DNA of 9,348 nucleotides from Polyangiaceae bacterium (GCA_025934595.1 JAICXU010000067.1:1-9348), one strand, 5' to 3'; counted from the first letter of the stretch, positions 1 to 6,006 are shown. Program-made: numbers and translations. Notes: generated from the sequence alone by a model not told the origin.

Positions 1-133
1 AGTCGCGCCCGGTGCGCTCGTCCTGATCGTGCCGCTCGCGCGTCCCGTCGTTCGCATCGCGGAGCGCGCCGTTTCTCCGCCGCAACGTTTCGATTCGCCG
101 CCGGTTCCACCTCCTCGACGCGCGTCGGTGTAG
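1..133 (+). CDS. C-terminal end of an unidentified protein (partial)
   Basis: Reading from base 2, an open frame runs 43 codons to a TAG stop at 131-133. The visible peptide starts with a hydrophobic run (GALVLIVPLA) followed by an Arg- and Pro-rich tail (PPVPPPRRASV). That composition fits the end of a membrane or membrane-anchored protein with a short basic tail. No domain can be recognised in such a fragment, and no function is assigned. The gene would be co-directional with the lipoprotein operon that follows, but 98 bases and a strong hairpin separate them, so I would not place it in that operon. The frame could also be open by chance; the hydrophobic-then-basic pattern is the only support. 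Confidence 0.45.
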   Translation, partial: VAPGALVLIVPLARPVVRIAERAVSPPQRFDSPPVPPPRRASV

Positions 134-189
134 ACGCTCGCGCATCTCGTCGTACGCGCCCGAAACATTCTCGACGCGCGCGACAAGCC

Positions 190-210
190 CGCGCGCTTTC
201 GGAGCGCGCG
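190..210 (+). terminator. GC-rich hairpin with TTCGG loop upstream of the lipoprotein operon
   Basis: A perfect 8-bp inverted repeat (CGCGCGCT / AGCGCGCG) flanks a TTCGG loop. It lies 56 bases after the upstream stop codon and 10 bases before the Shine-Dalgarno sequence of the first lipoprotein gene. The following bases, CTTTCGATTC, are only weakly T-rich. It could therefore be an imperfect terminator for the upstream gene or a stable stem in the 5' leader of the operon. Which of the two cannot be decided from sequence. Confidence 0.4.
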
Positions 211-220
211 CTTTCGATTC

Positions 221-227
221 GAGGAGA
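221..227 (+). promoter_or_regulatory. Shine-Dalgarno sequence for the operon's first gene
   Basis: GAGGAGA lies five bases upstream of the ATG at 232. It is the best ribosome binding site in the left block. The second and third genes lack a comparable site, which suggests that ribosomes enter here and reach the downstream genes by coupling. Confidence 0.7.
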
Positions 228-231
228 AACC

Positions 232-831
232 ATGAAATGCCTATTTTTGTGCGGCAGCGCGTGTGCGCTGCTCGTCGTCGCGTGCTCCGGTAAATCCGAC
301 GTGACCGCGTCCGGAACGAATGGCGTCACCGCGTGCGCGAACGGCGCCGCCGATTGCGACACGCATTGCGGAAGCAGAGTCCAAGTCACCGATCCTGCCG
401 TGTGCGACGAAAAGGCGCCCGCCGACGCCGGACCGCCCGAGGGTGACGCGGGCGCCGCGAGCGAGTTCGGCGCGACGATGGACGGCACCGAAGGTGACGA
501 CGACGACTGCAAGTATCACGTGAAGTGGAGCGCTGCCGGCGTCGCCACGAATCAAAATGTGACGTTCCACGTGACGGCGACGAAAAAAACGGACGGCTCG
601 CCGCTCACCGGCGCGAATCCTTACGCGGAAATTTATTTGTCGAGCACGCATCCCGCGCCGAACTCCCCGTCCGTCAGCACGGAGACTTCGCCCGGCAATT
701 ACGACATCGGCCCGTGGCAATTCGACGCGTCCGGACAATGGACGGTGCGATTCCATTTCTATGCAGAATGCAGCGATCTCGACGACGCATCCCAGCACGG
801 ACACGCCGCGTTTTTCGTGACGGTGCCATGA
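232..831 (+). CDS. Cys-rich YtkA/FixH-like lipoprotein, first gene of the operon
   Basis: A 199-residue predicted lipoprotein of unknown function. The N-terminus has a hydrophobic stretch ending in a lipobox (LVVAC, lipidated Cys18, Ser at +2), which predicts an outer-membrane anchor facing the periplasm or surface. Residues 19-92 are low-complexity and acidic, with a run of Asp just before Cys93. Residues 93-199 look like a small all-beta domain resembling the YtkA-like domain of the next gene: N-terminal strand, central segment, then a G-x-W-x-V-R-F-x-F strand near 169-177 and a C-terminal VTVP. The Met/His motif of that family is not present here. The mature part has six further cysteines (35, 42, 46, 58, 93, 180), enough for three disulfides. 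GAGGAG at 221-226, five bases from the ATG, fixes the start. The stop overlaps the next ATG (ATGA). The lipoprotein call is firm; the domain assignment is tentative. Confidence 0.85.
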   Translation: MKCLFLCGSACALLVVACSGKSDVTASGTNGVTACANGAADCDTHCGSRVQVTDPAVCDEKAPADAGPPEGDAGAASEFGATMDGTEGDDDDCKYHVKWSAAGVATNQNVTFHVTATKKTDGSPLTGANPYAEIYLSSTHPAPNSPSVSTETSPGNYDIGPWQFDASGQWTVRFHFYAECSDLDDASQHGHAAFFVTVP

Positions 832-1253
832 TGCGCTCGCTTCTCGCTGTCGTCGCCATTTTCATGGTCGGCGCTTGCTCGAGCACGAGCGCAGGATCGA
901 CCGGAAATTTCCCTGCGGATGCGTACGCGACGGGCGCAACGGACTCCGGAAAATACAAGATCGAGATCCGGACCTCGCCCACGCAACCGCCGTCGCCCGG
1001 CACCCTCTCGATCGATCTCGCTGTCTTCGATGCGACGACGCACGCGCCGATCGAAGGCCTCGGCATCGACGTCGTGCCGTGGATGCCCGCGATGGGTCAC
1101 GGCACGTCGGTGACGCCCACCGTCACGGAAAAAGGATCCGGCCATTACGTGGCGGACGACGTGAGCCTCTTCATGCAAGGAGACTGGCAGCTTCGATTGA
1201 CGTTCACGAAAGCCGCTGACGATCATGCGACGATCCCGATCGACGTTCCCTGA
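828..1253 (+). CDS. YtkA-like lipoprotein with MPxMGHG motif
   Basis: A 141-residue lipoprotein. Residues 1-17 form a signal peptide ending in VGAC (Cys17, Ser at +2). The mature part (about 43-141) matches the pattern of the YtkA-like domain: a KIEIRTSP strand, a core of alternating strands, then PWMPAMGHG at 84-92, GHYVADDVSLFMQGDW, and a final strand ending IPIDVP. Met86, Met89 and His91 resemble soft-metal ligands, and YtkA/FixH-type proteins are often found beside copper or cytochrome genes, so a metal-handling role is a reasonable inference but not shown. I chose ATG 828 because it overlaps the preceding stop as ATGA and is directly followed by the signal peptide; ATG 831 is one codon later and equally possible. 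The frame is open upstream to 525, but that part is an Arg-rich shadow of the first gene. There is no clear ribosome binding site, so translation is probably coupled. Confidence 0.85.
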   Translation: MMRSLLAVVAIFMVGACSSTSAGSTGNFPADAYATGATDSGKYKIEIRTSPTQPPSPGTLSIDLAVFDATTHAPIEGLGIDVVPWMPAMGHGTSVTPTVTEKGSGHYVADDVSLFMQGDWQLRLTFTKAADDHATIPIDVP

Positions 1254-2154
1254 GCTCGCGTCGTTTGCGGCGGCGGCAGCGATCACGCTGTCGTCTTCGC
1301 CTGCGTTCGCGCAGGCGTGTTGTGCCGGATCGTCGGCGCTCACGCCGGGAAGGCTCGCGATGCACGAGGACGCGCTCGTCGGCATGCAAGCGCGCTCGGG
1401 GCTCGCGACCGGATCGTTCGGCGACGCTGGCCATTTTTCGGGAACACCGAGCGGCACCTCCGAATACGATTTCGAAGAGGACGCGTTCGGCGCCGCGCGC
1501 GTGTTCGATCGCGGACAAGTGGCGCTCCTCGTTCCGTTCGTCGAAACGGCGCGAAAAAATCCTCTGGAGAGCGAGCTCGGCGGAGGCATGGGCGACGTGA
1601 ATTTGAGCGTCCGTTACGATTTCCTGCTCGCGGGACAATCGCGTTACGTGCCGGGCATCGCGCTCCTCGCCGGCGAGACCTTTCCGACGGGAACGTCGCC
1701 GAATCGCGCGCGTCATCAGCTCGCGACCGACGCGACGGGAACGGGCGCGTTCCAAGGCAACGGCGGCGTGGCCATCGAGCAGACGTTCGGCCCGATTTTG
1801 TTGCAGTCTGCCGCGATTGTGGCGGTGCGCGCGCCGTACTCCGCAGCGGGCGTGAACGAGACGCTCGGCCCGCAGCTCTCCACTTTGTTCGGCGCGGCCT
1901 ACACGTTTCCGAACGAAGCCGCCGTCGCGCTCTCGCTCACGTACACGCTCGAATCGGCCGCGACCATCGATGGCGTGACGGCGGAAGGCTCGGCGCGCCA
2001 CGTGGCCAACGTCGGAGCGTCGGGAATTTTTCCGCTCTCCGACACGCTTCGCTTGCAAGGAGGTCTCTACTTCAATCCGCCTCTCGCGCCGTTCGGAAGA
2101 AATCAACCGACGACGGCAGGCCTGACCCTCGGCATCGTGAGGTCGTGGTCGTGA
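1225..2154 (+). CDS. Exported protein, probable outer-membrane beta-barrel
   Basis: A 309-residue exported protein with no named family that I recognise. The signal peptide is clear: basic n-region MRRSR, a hydrophobic Ala-rich core, and an AFA|Q cleavage site after residue 29. The mature N-terminus begins QACCAGS, an unusual adjacent Cys pair at 32-33. The rest is rich in Gly and alternating hydrophobic/polar segments, for example VNLSVRYDFLL, AAVALSLTYTL and LRLQGGLYF. The last segment reads LTLGIVRSW. This is typical of outer-membrane beta-barrels such as the transporter-like proteins of the phenol-degradation (MetA) type. A barrel of about ten to twelve strands is inferred, not shown. The ATG overlaps the previous gene by 29 bases and has no evident ribosome binding site; the start is chosen because it gives the only complete signal peptide. 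The stop overlaps the next GTG (GTGA). Confidence 0.8.
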   Translation: MRRSRSTFPELASFAAAAAITLSSSPAFAQACCAGSSALTPGRLAMHEDALVGMQARSGLATGSFGDAGHFSGTPSGTSEYDFEEDAFGAARVFDRGQVALLVPFVETARKNPLESELGGGMGDVNLSVRYDFLLAGQSRYVPGIALLAGETFPTGTSPNRARHQLATDATGTGAFQGNGGVAIEQTFGPILLQSAAIVAVRAPYSAAGVNETLGPQLSTLFGAAYTFPNEAAVALSLTYTLESAATIDGVTAEGSARHVANVGASGIFPLSDTLRLQGGLYFNPPLAPFGRNQPTTAGLTLGIVRSWS

Positions 2155-2783
2155 ACCGCCAAACCGCGAAGACCGCCAAGGATCAAAAATTCGGATTTTC
2201 TGCTTGGTGTTCTTGGCGGCTTGGCGGTTCGCTTTCTTGTTTGGGTCTAGGTCTAGGTGTTCTTTCATGCGCCCCGCCCCCGGCCGCATCTTTTCCCGAT
2301 GCGATGCTCACACGAGGCGACGTGCCACTCACGGCGCATGCCGCGGCGAAAGGTGCGCGCGAAACGGTGTTCGTTTTTTATTCGGATCATTGCCCGTGCG
2401 TCTCGGCGCACATCGAGCGACTGCGTGCGCTGCAAGCGCGCTTTGCATCGGACAACGTGCGCTTTTGGTTCGTCGACTCGGAGGTCGGCGCATCCACCGC
2501 CCGCGATACCGATCTCGCAAGAGCACGTCATTTACCGTTCGAAATGCTGATCGACGAAAACGGGAAATTCGCGCGCGCGGCGGGCGCCGAGTACGCGTCC
2601 TATACGCTGGTCGTCGATTCCGAAGGTCGCATTCGCTACCACGGCGGAATCGACTCGGACAAATCGCACCTCACGAGCGACGCCGAGCCTTACCTCGCCG
2701 ACGCATTGCAAGATCTCGCGAGCGGACGTGACGTTCGCGTGCCGGAGGGTAAGACTCTCGGGTGTAGCTTGGAGCTTCCTTGA
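2151..2783 (+). CDS. Thioredoxin-fold (redoxin-like) lipoprotein with CPC centre
   Basis: A 210-residue lipoprotein of the thioredoxin-like superfamily, probably a periplasmic thiol or metal redox protein. A long basic n-region is followed by LGGSLSCLGLGLGVLSC, whose lipobox places the lipidated Cys at 40 (Ala at +2). The fold is visible in a beta strand leading to the active-site loop (ETVFVFYSDHCPCVSAH, Cys81 and Cys83), a helix (IERLRALQARF), the strand VRFWFVDS, the cis-Pro-type segment LPFEMLID and TLVVDSEGRIRYHGGID at 152-168. A further Cys205 (TLGCSLELP) sits at the C-terminus, where related redoxins have a conserved GC. The active site is C-x-C rather than C-x-x-C. GTG 2151 overlaps the preceding stop (GTGA). 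Almost the whole signal region (codons 2-27) is encoded by an interspersed palindrome. Any later in-frame start (TTG 2241) would leave too short a signal peptide. The mature protein is confident, the exact start less so. Confidence 0.85.
   Translation: MNRQTAKTAKDQKFGFSAWCSWRLGGSLSCLGLGLGVLSCAPPPAASFPDAMLTRGDVPLTAHAAAKGARETVFVFYSDHCPCVSAHIERLRALQARFASDNVRFWFVDSEVGASTARDTDLARARHLPFEMLIDENGKFARAAGAEYASYTLVVDSEGRIRYHGGIDSDKSHLTSDAEPYLADALQDLASGRDVRVPEGKTLGCSLELP
2153..2230. repeat. Interspersed long palindrome (CCGCCAAG type)
   Basis: Two 28-base arms (2153-2180 and 2203-2230) are near-perfect reverse complements, with four mismatches. They are built of short units such as AACCGCCAA and CCGCCAAG. 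The 22-base centre contains a second small stem (AAAAT-TCGG-ATTTT). The transcript could fold into a single long hairpin. Palindromes of this AACCGCCAAG...CTTGGCGGTT type are, to my knowledge, dispersed in many copies in various bacterial genomes, usually between genes. Here the element lies across the stop of the outer-membrane protein gene and inside the reading frame of the redoxin gene, where it has no stop codon. Its base-pairing would begin at the GTG start itself. Confidence 0.8.
2244..2258 (+). repeat. GGTCTAGGTCTAGGT short repeat, copy 1
   Basis: Two direct units of GGTCTA followed by GGT lie just after the palindrome, within the h-region codons (GLGLG) of the redoxin lipoprotein signal peptide. 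A closely similar sequence occurs at 7611-7629, between two minus-strand genes. Two copies of an 11-mer core (AGGTCTAGGTG) in a 9-kb window are suggestive of a genome-wide short repeat. Confidence 0.5.
2771..2774 (+). promoter_or_regulatory. Shine-Dalgarno GGAG deciding the TTG start at 2780
   Basis: GGAG lies five bases upstream of the TTG at 2780, within the last codons of the redoxin gene. Together with the TTGA overlap and the signal peptide that begins at once, it supports the rare TTG initiator for the cytochrome gene over any later ATG. Confidence 0.6.
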
Positions 2784-4147
2784 AGATCACGTCCGCCGCT
2801 TTTTCCATTTCGGTCGCCGCGGCATCGATCGCGGCGTTTGCGCCGGCGTGCAGCTCGAACAGCGCTCCGGCGAAGACGCTGACGAAGGCCGAGCTCCAAG
2901 ATCCGCAAACGTGCGCGCAGTGCCATTCGCAACATGTCGACGAATGGAGGAACAGCATGCACGCGTATGCGTCCGACGATCCCGTCTTCATCGCGATGAA
3001 TCGAAGGGCGCAGCGCGACACGGGTGGATCGATCGGGAATTTTTGTGCGCAATGCCACGCGCCGATGGCGGTGCGCACGGGCGCGACGACCGACGGCACG
3101 AACCTCTCCGATCTGCCCGCGCCGATGCACGGCGTCACTTGCTACTTCTGTCACTCGGCGACGTCGATCCAGGGTTCGCACGACAATGCGATCGCGCTCA
3201 CGGAAGACGGCACGCTGCGCGCCGACATCGCCGATCCCGTCGACAACGCGGCGCACGCCTCGTCGTACTCGGCGTTGCACGACGGCTCGAAGGTGGACGG
3301 CGCTTCCTTGTGCGGCGCATGTCACGACGTGACGACACCGGCGAACGTCGCCATCGAACGCACGTACGCGGAGTGGCAAGGCGCGATTTACGCGCAAAAT
3401 CAGCCACAAACGCTGCTCACGTGCCAAGAGTGTCACATGCCGTCGTCGCAGACTCCGGCGTCCGATCAACCGAACATGCCCGTGCGATCGGTGCACTCGC
3501 ATGCCGTGCCTGCCGTCGACATCTCGCTCACGCCGAATCCGCAATCGAACGCGCAGAAGGTCCTCGTGCAGCAAAATCTGGATCCCGCGCTCGTCGCGAA
3601 GCTGTGCGTGACCGCGCCGGGCAACGGACCCACCGTCACCGCCACGCTCGACGACGCGTTCGTCGGTCATGATTTTCCGAGCGGCGCCACGCACGATCGC
3701 CGCGCGTGGCTCGAGCTGATTGCGTACGAAGGAACGAACGTCGTCTTCTCGAGCGGCGTCGTCGCCGACGGCCAAGACATCCTCACGATCTCCGATCCGA
3801 ATTTGTGGATCTTCCGGCAGCGCCTGCTCGACGCGAACGGAAACGAAGTGAAGTTCATGTGGCAAGCAGCGACGACCGACGGCACGTTCCTCACGCCGTC
3901 GGTCACGAACGATCCGAAAGACCCGCGCTACTATCACGCGCTCTCGCATTCGTACGACGTGCCGCCGTCTGCCGATCGCATCACGATGCGCCTTCGGATG
4001 ATCCCGGTCGGCTACGACGTGCTCGACGATTTGATCGCGTCGGGCGACCTCGATCCTTCCGTGCGCGCAGCCATGCCGGTCTACACGCTCGCCGGAACGA
4101 CGCTCGAATGGACGCAGGCCAAGGGCTTCGGCTGCGTTCCGCAATAA
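2780..4147 (+). CDS. Pentaheme c-type cytochrome lipoprotein
   Basis: A 455-residue electron-transfer lipoprotein. The signal peptide ends in APAC (Cys24, Ser at +2). Five CxxCH heme-attachment motifs follow: CAQCH 45-49, CAQCH 89-93, CYFCH 121-125, CGACH 178-182 and CQECH 215-219. Context around them resembles the cytochrome c554 / hydroxylamine oxidoreductase-like multiheme group: W-x-x-S-M-H (56-61) after the first heme, MHGVTC (116-121) before the third, and RSVHSHAVPAVD (236-247) after the fifth. His61, His117 and the His pair at 239/241 are likely distal ligands. The C-terminal half (about 270-455) has no heme motif; it includes VGHDFPSGATHDRRAW and looks beta-rich, as is common in this group. 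The catalytic Tyr of true hydroxylamine oxidoreductase cannot be located, so an enzymatic role is not claimed. Heme is attached in the periplasm. It starts with TTG overlapping the redoxin stop and is the last gene of the coupled operon. The natural electron partner is unknown. Confidence 0.93.
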   Translation: MKITSAAFSISVAAASIAAFAPACSSNSAPAKTLTKAELQDPQTCAQCHSQHVDEWRNSMHAYASDDPVFIAMNRRAQRDTGGSIGNFCAQCHAPMAVRTGATTDGTNLSDLPAPMHGVTCYFCHSATSIQGSHDNAIALTEDGTLRADIADPVDNAAHASSYSALHDGSKVDGASLCGACHDVTTPANVAIERTYAEWQGAIYAQNQPQTLLTCQECHMPSSQTPASDQPNMPVRSVHSHAVPAVDISLTPNPQSNAQKVLVQQNLDPALVAKLCVTAPGNGPTVTATLDDAFVGHDFPSGATHDRRAWLELIAYEGTNVVFSSGVVADGQDILTISDPNLWIFRQRLLDANGNEVKFMWQAATTDGTFLTPSVTNDPKDPRYYHALSHSYDVPPSADRITMRLRMIPVGYDVLDDLIASGDLDPSVRAAMPVYTLAGTTLEWTQAKGFGCVPQ

Positions 4148-4185
4148 TCACGATTCGCTGGAAATTCAGCCACCGGATGAAGTAA

Positions 4186-4202
4186 CTCACTCATGAGGTG
4201 AG
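4186..4202. repeat. Short inverted repeat CTCAC-N7-GTGAG before fbp
   Basis: Perfect 5-bp arms (4186-4190, 4198-4202) flank TCATGAG, which itself contributes to a nested CTCATGAG palindrome. It lies 38 bases after the cytochrome stop and 67 bases before the fbp ATG. The following ACTTTCTCCC is not a convincing T-tract. It could be a weak terminator for the cytochrome operon or an operator for fbp. The rest of the 4148-4269 gap shows a second weak 5-bp stem (CGTTC 4226-4230 / GAACG 4238-4242) and no clear promoter. Confidence 0.3.
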
Positions 4203-4269
4203 ACTTTCTCCCTTGCCGACGCGCGCGTTCCTGTAAAGAACGTCGCCGGCTCGGGGGCCGAAAAACAAG

Positions 4270-5286
4270 ATGATCGAATCCATCCGCGTTTCCGCAGAAT
4301 CCGTCGTCGGCACCACGCTGCGCGAGCACGTGCTCATTTGCATGCGTGCGGCCCCGGGCGCCACCGGCGCATTCACGTCGCTGCTCAATCACATCTCGCT
4401 CGCCATTCGCATCGTCAACACGCGCGTGCGCGCGGCGGGGCTCGCCGGCATGCTCGGCTACACCGGCGAGACGAACGTGCAGGGCGAAGAGGTGCAGAAG
4501 CTCGACGCGTACGCGAACGACGTTCTCGTGAACGTGCTCGGGCGAAGCGGCCACTGCGGCATCCTCGCGAGCGAAGAGCTCGAGCAGGTGAAGTTCTCCG
4601 AGGCGTCGGGCAAATACGTCGTGCTCTTCGATCCGCTCGACGGCTCCTCCAACATCGACACGAACGTTTCGATTGGCACCATCTTCGCGATCTTGCGACG
4701 CCAACAGGGCGAGCTCGTGCCTTCGCTCCAAGACGCGCTGCAACGGGGAAAAGAAATCGTCGCGGCGGGATATGCCATCTACGGTCCGCAAACGGAGTTC
4801 GTGCTCGCGACCTCGCAGAGCGTCGACGCGTTCACCCTCGATCCGAACATCGGAGAATTTTTCCTCTCGCGTCCGAACATTCGCTGTCCGCAGCGGGGCA
4901 GCTGCTACTCGGTGAACGAAGGCAATTTCTCGCGCTGGTCACCCGGCGTGCAGAAGTGGAACAGCCTCATGAAGAGCGAGAACAAGGAGAAGAATCTGCC
5001 GTACGGCCACCGCTACGTGGGCTCGCTCGTCGCCGACGCGCATCGCACGCTCATCAAAGGCGGCGTCTTCGCGTATCCCGCCGATTCGAAGAGCCCCAAA
5101 GGAAAGCTTCGCCTCCTCTACGAGGCGAACCCGATGGCCTTCATTTTCGAGCGAGCCGGCGGCGCCGCTACGACGGGCACCGAGCGCGTGCTCGACGTCA
5201 TCCCGCGCGAGCTGCATCAGCGGACGCCGCTCATTCTGGGATCGCAAGAGGACGTCGCGACGTATTGCGAGATCGCGCGCGGCTGA
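4270..5286 (+). CDS. fbp: Fructose-1,6-bisphosphatase, class I
   Basis: A 338-residue cytosolic enzyme that hydrolyses fructose 1,6-bisphosphate to fructose 6-phosphate plus phosphate, the committed step of gluconeogenesis (EC 3.1.3.11). Family hallmarks occur in order: TNVQGEEVQKLD (68-79), the metal-binding SEELE (101-105), FDPLDGSSNID (120-130) with metal ligands Asp121 and Asp124, RYVGSLVAD (248-256), KGGVFAYP (263-270) and LYEANPMAFIFE (283-294) with the ligand Glu285. The length is close to the roughly 330-340 residues usual for class I enzymes, and all catalytic blocks are present. The ATG follows a purine-rich GAAAAACAAG; a G-run (GGGGG, 4253-4257) is the only ribosome-binding candidate and is not ideal. 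The gene stands alone between short intergenic regions, and nothing ties it to the cytochrome operon. The enzyme call is very secure. Confidence 0.97.
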   Translation: MIESIRVSAESVVGTTLREHVLICMRAAPGATGAFTSLLNHISLAIRIVNTRVRAAGLAGMLGYTGETNVQGEEVQKLDAYANDVLVNVLGRSGHCGILASEELEQVKFSEASGKYVVLFDPLDGSSNIDTNVSIGTIFAILRRQQGELVPSLQDALQRGKEIVAAGYAIYGPQTEFVLATSQSVDAFTLDPNIGEFFLSRPNIRCPQRGSCYSVNEGNFSRWSPGVQKWNSLMKSENKEKNLPYGHRYVGSLVADAHRTLIKGGVFAYPADSKSPKGKLRLLYEANPMAFIFERAGGAATTGTERVLDVIPRELHQRTPLILGSQEDVATYCEIARG

Positions 5287-5343
5287 GATTCGCGCGGAAT
5301 TTCCCGGCGTTCGCACACATAGAAAATTTTCGATACGAGGGGG

Positions 5344-5371
5344 TTACACGCCCATCCCCGCTGGTTATGGT
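5344..5371 (+). promoter_or_regulatory. Possible sigma70-type promoter for the GST gene
   Basis: TTACAC (5344-5349) and TATGGT (5366-5371) are spaced by 16 bases and lie 32 bases upstream of the GST start codon. The match to consensus is only partial, and in GC-rich genomes such matches are weak evidence. An A/T-rich palindrome (GAAAATTTTC, 5322-5331) lies just upstream, and a run of eight T (5386-5393) lies downstream. Confidence 0.25.
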
Positions 5372-5403
5372 CGTGGCTCACCGCGTTTTTTTTCGGAGGC
5401 CCG

Positions 5404-6006
5404 ATGCTCGATCTCTATACGTGGACGACACCCAACGGAATCAAGCCGCTCATTTTGTTGGAAGAGCTCGGGCTCGAATACGAGACGCATTGGGTGAACA
5501 TCGGCAAAGGTCAGCAGTTCGAGGAAGAATATTTGCGCGTGAATCCGAACGCGAAAATTCCCGCGCTCGCCGACGACGTGACCACCGTGTTCGAGTCGGG
5601 CGCCATCCTCGTGTACCTCGCGGAGAAGACGGGGAAGTTTTTGCCGAAGTCGGGGCAAGAACGAGCGAGCGCGCTCTCGTGGCTATTTTTCCAGGTCGCG
5701 GGCGTCGGTCCGATGTTCGGGCAGCTCGGTTGGTTCTTGCGCGCGGAGCAAAAAGATCCGTTCGCGATCGAGCGCTATCGAAAGGAAAGCGAACGGCTCT
5801 ATGCCGTGCTCGACAAGCGGTTGTCGCAGGCGCCGTATCTCGCGGTGGAATACAGCATCGCCGACATGGCGACGTTCGACTGGGCGAAAGGCTACGAGCA
5901 CCTCGGCATCTCGCCGGGCTCGATCCCGCACGTGAGAGAGTGGATCGACCGCGTCGCCGAGCGACCCGCGGTGCAGCGCGCGATGGCGAAAAAACCGGCG
6001 CGCTAG
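5404..6006 (+). CDS. yfcG: Glutathione S-transferase, Nu-class (YfcG-like)
   Basis: A 200-residue cytosolic protein of the thioredoxin-fold glutathione transferase family, closest to YfcG/YghU-type enzymes. These act mainly as glutathione-dependent disulfide-bond reductases and peroxidases rather than as conjugating transferases. The N-terminal domain (1-75) starts LDLYTWTTPNG, with the Thr9-Pro10-Asn11 active-site signature of this class, then GKGQQF (35-39 region), NPNAKIPAL (48-55) with the cis-Pro53, and the glutathione-binding ESGAILVYLAEKTG (64-77). The helical C-terminal domain (about 87-200) includes LSWLFFQVAGVGPMFGQ, FAIERY and the N-capping box YSIADMA (150-156). The length equals that of E. 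coli YfcG minus a short tail. GGAGG at 5395-5399 supports the ATG. It converges on the PP2C gene with 13 bases between them. The class is secure; the physiological substrate is unknown. Confidence 0.92.
   Translation: MLDLYTWTTPNGIKPLILLEELGLEYETHWVNIGKGQQFEEEYLRVNPNAKIPALADDVTTVFESGAILVYLAEKTGKFLPKSGQERASALSWLFFQVAGVGPMFGQLGWFLRAEQKDPFAIERYRKESERLYAVLDKRLSQAPYLAVEYSIADMATFDWAKGYEHLGISPGSIPHVREWIDRVAERPAVQRAMAKKPAR

Noticed and set aside
191..217. Direct repeat CGCGCTTTCG in the operon leader
   Set aside because: Both copies are explained by the hairpin at 190-210 and its immediate flank; two 10-mers are not enough to call an operator.
525..827. N-terminal extension of the second YtkA-like lipoprotein
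   Set aside because: It is an Arg-rich shadow of the first gene and would bury the signal peptide that starts at 828.
1204..2289. Long minus-strand open frame opposite the barrel protein gene
   Set aside because: It is extremely Arg-rich without any domain, as expected from the complement of GC-rich coding DNA. The + strand has a signal peptide and coupled overlaps.
2690..4144. 484-codon minus-strand open frame opposite the cytochrome gene
   Set aside because: It has Arg/Val/His-rich low-complexity content. The + strand frame carries five CxxCH motifs.
4213..4239. Possible fbp promoter TTGCCG ... TAAAGA
   Set aside because: The spacing is 15 bases and the boxes match poorly. A GC-rich background gives such hits by chance.
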